A stretch of DNA of 8,400 nt from Sphingosinicella sp041621755 (GTDB lineage Bacteria > Pseudomonadota > Alphaproteobacteria > Sphingomonadales > Sphingomonadaceae): NCBI GenBank assembly GCA_041621755.1, contig JBFKAE010000133.1, forward strand, positions 1 to 8,400. Reading direction: 5' to 3'. Position 1 is the first letter of the stretch, and every line of letters starts with the position of its first letter. A program made the translations under genes and the position numbers. The notes under the pieces were generated by a model. The model was not told the origin of the DNA. It did not search any database and worked only from the letters and a program-made list of their open reading frames with translations. Of this stretch, positions 6,709 through 8,400 are shown piece after piece.

Positions 6709-6728
6709 TTTATACCATTATGTATAAA
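6709..6728. promoter_or_regulatory. Inverted repeat 2, candidate TetR operator
   Basis: The sequence is TTTATAC-CATTAT-GTATAAA, with perfect 7-bp arms and a 6-bp spacer. It starts 3 bp after repeat 1, with centres 20 bp apart, about two helical turns. It contains a TATAAA that could be the -10 of the TetR gene, so this site may serve autoregulation. The arm sequence differs from repeat 1, so the two may bind different proteins or bind one protein with different affinity. Confidence 0.55.
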
Positions 6729-6769
6729 TCTATTGCCTTTGGACGACGATTGGGTAGTGTGTTGTGCTT

Positions 6770-6773
6770 GGAG
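6770..6773 (+). promoter_or_regulatory. Shine-Dalgarno sequence deciding the start of the divergent tetR
   Basis: GGAG followed by 6 nt and the ATG at 6780. The alternative in-frame ATG at 6720 has no such site and lies inside inverted repeat 2, so it is rejected. Confidence 0.7.
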
Positions 6774-6779
6774 ATTGCT

Positions 6780-7448
6780 ATGAGCCAGAACAGTTGGTCG
6801 TCACGTAACGCCGCGCGTGTACAGCGGAGAACAGACCCTACGGCCGTTGCGGCCGGGGAATTGCGCAAGAGTGCTGACACCAGAGCGCGGATACTCGATG
6901 CAGCAATTCGCCACCTGGTGGAACAAGGATATCAAAAGCTGAGCGTTGCATCGGTTGCCGAACGCGCAGGATTTACACGGGCTGCCGCTATTTATCATTT
7001 CCCCAGCCGCAAAGTGCTGCTGCAGGCGATTGCAACCTATCTGTTGGACAAACGGCTGGCGCTTTATTGGGAGGCGGTTCGCGATGTTCCCGAAAGCACC
7101 GAACAGATCAAAATTTTTGTGAATATATATTGGGAGCAAGTGACCGGCGATTTATTCGTGGCGTTCACGGAAATGCTGGTTGCGGCACGGACCGATGCAA
7201 TGCTCGCTGCTATTCTGGCGCCGGAGCTTGAGCGATATGAACGAGAAAGAGCGCGCTATAGCGAACTGATTTTCACCCATGAAATGCGTGAAACGGCAGG
7301 TGAGCGCTTTGACATCATACGCGACGTCGCGCGTTTCCTGATCGAAGGCATGGCCTTCGCGACAACTTACTCAACTGTGGCGCCCGAGCGAGTTGAAAGA
7401 GTCAAAGCCGATGTCATTAGACAGATGGAAGCTGCTTACCGAGGCTGA
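6780..7448 (+). CDS. TetR/AcrR-family transcriptional regulator, divergent from the catabolic operon
   Basis: This protein has 222 residues. After an N-terminal tail of about 33 residues, rich in Arg and Ala, comes a TetR DNA-binding domain: TRARILDAAIRHLVEQGY (34-51), the helix-turn-helix around SVASVAERAGFTRAAAIYHF (55-74), then SRKVLLQAI. The C-terminal half (about 95-222) is the variable ligand-binding and dimerisation domain, and the effector cannot be read from it. It is transcribed away from the SDR-led operon, with two palindromes between them. This is the standard arrangement for a repressor controlling its neighbour and itself, relieved by a pathway substrate or a CoA ester. Activation instead of repression cannot be excluded. 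Confidence 0.93.
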   Translation: MSQNSWSSRNAARVQRRTDPTAVAAGELRKSADTRARILDAAIRHLVEQGYQKLSVASVAERAGFTRAAAIYHFPSRKVLLQAIATYLLDKRLALYWEAVRDVPESTEQIKIFVNIYWEQVTGDLFVAFTEMLVAARTDAMLAAILAPELERYERERARYSELIFTHEMRETAGERFDIIRDVARFLIEGMAFATTYSTVAPERVERVKADVIRQMEAAYRG

Positions 7449-7470
7449 AACTTAGGATCAGGGTTTAGCC
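7443..7470. terminator. Weak imperfect hairpin between convergent genes, possible bidirectional terminator
   Basis: GGCT(G)AAAC pairs with GTTTAGCC, giving an 8-bp stem with a one-nt bulge and an 11-nt loop. It spans the stop codons of two convergent TetR genes (7448 and 7465). No T-run follows on either strand, so an intrinsic terminator is only a possibility. Confidence 0.25.
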
Positions 7471-8136
7471 ACGACCGGCAACCATTTGCCCGTTGATGCC
7501 ATGCCCAATGAACTTCAAGTAACTTTCCAGCTTTCCTTCGGGCAATTGCTTTACAATATTATTTTCCACACCGTAACGCATCAGCAAAAATGTCCGCGCG
7601 CCAATGAGCATTGTTGCAATCGTTTCCAGTTCGTCAGCTTCAAAGCCTTCAAGTTTATGGGCGAGCGCGCTACGCCGAAGCGATCGCGCATAGCCCGCCA
7701 CCATATTGTCCACGTGCTGCTTGTAAGCCTTTGGCGCGAAAAGCTCTGCTTCTGTAAGAACGCGGTACATATGAGGATGCTTGGTAAGAAAATCGAAATT
7801 GGCCTGAAATCCACGACGCTCAAGGTCGATCACATCTTTGGGATCGTGAATTGCCGCGGCAATAACTGCCAGCATTCTTTCGCCCAACACCGGCAGGACT
7901 GCATCGAACAGATCCTGCTGCGATCCGAAATGCAAATAGAAGGTGCCATGTGCGATTTTGGTTTTAGCGGTCACGCGCGCAATTGAGCAACCTGCATAAC
8001 CATATTTTCCGATAACCCGGCCAGCAGCTTCGAGCAATTGAAGTCGCGTCGCTTCGTTGCGCTGAATCTGTGTGGCGCTGCGGCGCCTTTTTCCCGGTTT
8101 TTTCTCATCAGCACTGGAGGCTTTCGGCATGCTCAA
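7465..8136 (-). CDS. TetR/AcrR-family transcriptional regulator, downstream of an acyl-CoA synthetase
   Basis: This protein has 223 residues counted from the TTG at 8136. A Lys/Arg-rich tail (KKPGKRRRS) precedes the TetR domain, which runs from EATRLQLLEAAGRVIGKYGY through the helix-turn-helix SIARVTAKTKIAHGTFYLHF (51-70) to QQDLFDAVL. The C-terminal domain is the variable effector-binding part. AAGGAG (8143-8148) lies 6 nt before TTG 8136 and 12 nt before ATG 8130, so TTG is favoured and ATG is the close alternative. An in-frame GTG at 8184 abuts the ligase stop (TAGTG) but has no Shine-Dalgarno sequence. The gene is probably cotranscribed with the upstream ligase gene and may regulate that operon, perhaps sensing an acyl-CoA. 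It is not closely alike to the other TetR here, so it is not a recent duplicate. Confidence 0.92.
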   Translation of the reverse strand: MSMPKASSADEKKPGKRRRSATQIQRNEATRLQLLEAAGRVIGKYGYAGCSIARVTAKTKIAHGTFYLHFGSQQDLFDAVLPVLGERMLAVIAAAIHDPKDVIDLERRGFQANFDFLTKHPHMYRVLTEAELFAPKAYKQHVDNMVAGYARSLRRSALAHKLEGFEADELETIATMLIGARTFLLMRYGVENNIVKQLPEGKLESYLKFIGHGINGQMVAGRG

Positions 8137-8142
8137 GAAAAT

Positions 8143-8148
8143 CTCCTT
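8143..8148 (-). promoter_or_regulatory. Shine-Dalgarno sequence for the second tetR
   Basis: AAGGAG on the minus strand, followed by six nt and TTG (8136), or twelve nt and ATG (8130). The spacing favours initiation at TTG. Confidence 0.55.
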
Positions 8149-8183
8149 GTCATTGGTGACTGGTGGTTCAACTTCTGATGTCA

Positions 8184-8400
8184 CTATGTTTTGTTCAATG
8201 CAAGCCTTGCACGCAATTGATCCTTGCGGACTTTGCCAGATGCAGTTCGTGGAAGATCATCCACATACTCAACGCCTTCCGGGCATTTTTGCTTGGCAAG
8301 CCCTGCTTTCTGAAGAAATGCGGCAAGCTCTTGTATGCTTGGAGCGGTGTCGCCCTTGATGATCAGGAAGGCAAATATCCCCTCACCCAAACGTTCATGC
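8184..8400 (-). CDS. AMP-dependent acyl-CoA synthetase/ligase, C-terminal end only (5' part beyond the window)
   Basis: The frame is open to the right edge and reads HERLGEGIFAFLII, the typical start of the mobile C-terminal domain of ANL-superfamily ligases. It continues to LPRTASGKVRKDQLRARL. That last motif contains the conserved catalytic lysine in the (L)P(R/K)TxSGK segment, needed for adenylation of the carboxylate. About 72 residues are visible; the full protein would be about 500-550. The enzyme would convert a carboxylic acid, ATP and CoA to the acyl-CoA, feeding CoA-dependent steps such as those of the crotonase-like protein at the left of the window. It ends one nt into the possible GTG start of the following TetR gene. 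Substrate specificity lies in the missing N-terminal domain. Confidence 0.88.
   Translation of the reverse strand, partial: HERLGEGIFAFLIIKGDTAPSIQELAAFLQKAGLAKQKCPEGVEYVDDLPRTASGKVRKDQLRARLALNKT

Larger units (their letters stand above)
6643..6779. promoter_or_regulatory. Divergent promoter region between the five-gene operon and tetR
   Basis: This is the only sizeable non-coding stretch, 137 bp and visibly more AT-rich than the flanking genes. On the minus strand, TTGACT (6697-6702) and AATAAT (6676-6681) resemble -35 and -10 boxes, each matching five of six consensus bases, with a short 15-nt spacer. On the plus strand, TATAAA (6723-6728) is a possible -10 for the TetR gene, but no good -35 is visible. 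The two inverted repeats listed separately cover these boxes. Promoter positions are inference from motif matching only. Confidence 0.5.

Noticed and set aside
6720..6779. Longer TetR start at ATG 6720
   Set aside because: It has no Shine-Dalgarno sequence, lies inside an inverted repeat, and gives 20 residues unlike a TetR N-terminus. ATG 6780 has GGAG at good spacing.
6277..6783. Plus-strand frame opposite the lead SDR and across the divergent promoter
   Set aside because: It spans a clear SDR gene and the palindromic promoter region and has no recognisable domain.
7486..7986. Plus-strand frame opposite the second TetR gene
   Set aside because: It is antisense to a well-supported TetR gene and has no motif.
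1..8400. Mobile elements, CRISPR arrays, tRNA or rRNA genes
   Set aside because: I saw no transposase or integrase motif, no spaced direct repeats and no tRNA-like or rRNA-like sequence. Nearly all bases are accounted for by metabolic and regulatory genes.

Overview
The window looks like part of a catabolic accessory region from an alphaproteobacterium, most likely a sphingomonad (Sphingobium, Novosphingobium or Sphingomonas type). This assignment rests on the character of the proteins and the gene mix (Rieske oxygenase, P450, several SDRs, crotonase, acyl-CoA ligase, TetR regulators). I saw no rRNA, tRNA or other taxonomic marker. Coding density is very high. I found no mobile element, CRISPR array or RNA gene.

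Layout. (1) Positions 2-1847, plus strand: the 3' part of a crotonase-superfamily gene whose start lies left of the window, overlapping by 8 nt an MDR/CurA-type NADPH-dependent oxidoreductase. (2) Positions 1855-6642, minus strand: a compact five-gene operon read right to left, consisting of an SDR, a carboxymuconolactone-decarboxylase-like protein, a Rieske oxygenase alpha subunit, a cytochrome P450 and a second SDR. Gaps run from a 4-nt overlap to 24 nt. Its last gene meets the CurA-type gene tail to tail, with 7 nt between stop codons. (3) Positions 6643-6779: the only real intergenic region. It is AT-rich and holds two adjacent perfect inverted repeats between the operon and a divergent TetR gene (6780-7448). 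(4) Positions 7465-8400, minus strand: a second TetR gene directly behind the 3' end of an acyl-CoA synthetase whose 5' part lies beyond the right edge.

How it may work together (inference). The Rieske protein and the P450 would hydroxylate a hydrophobic, possibly cyclic or aromatic substrate. The two SDRs would oxidise hydroxyls to ketones. The acyl-CoA synthetase, crotonase-like protein and enone reductase would handle CoA-activated or unsaturated intermediates. The divergent TetR, with its two palindromes, is the obvious candidate for controlling the five-gene operon. The substrate cannot be read from the sequence. No ferredoxin, ferredoxin reductase or Rieske beta subunit lies in the window, so both oxygenases must get electrons from proteins encoded elsewhere. 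Several enzymes lack textbook catalytic residues: the crotonase lacks both hydratase glutamates, the CMD-like protein has CxxE in place of CxxC, and the P450 has Ser at the usual Thr position. Family names should therefore not be taken as proven activities.
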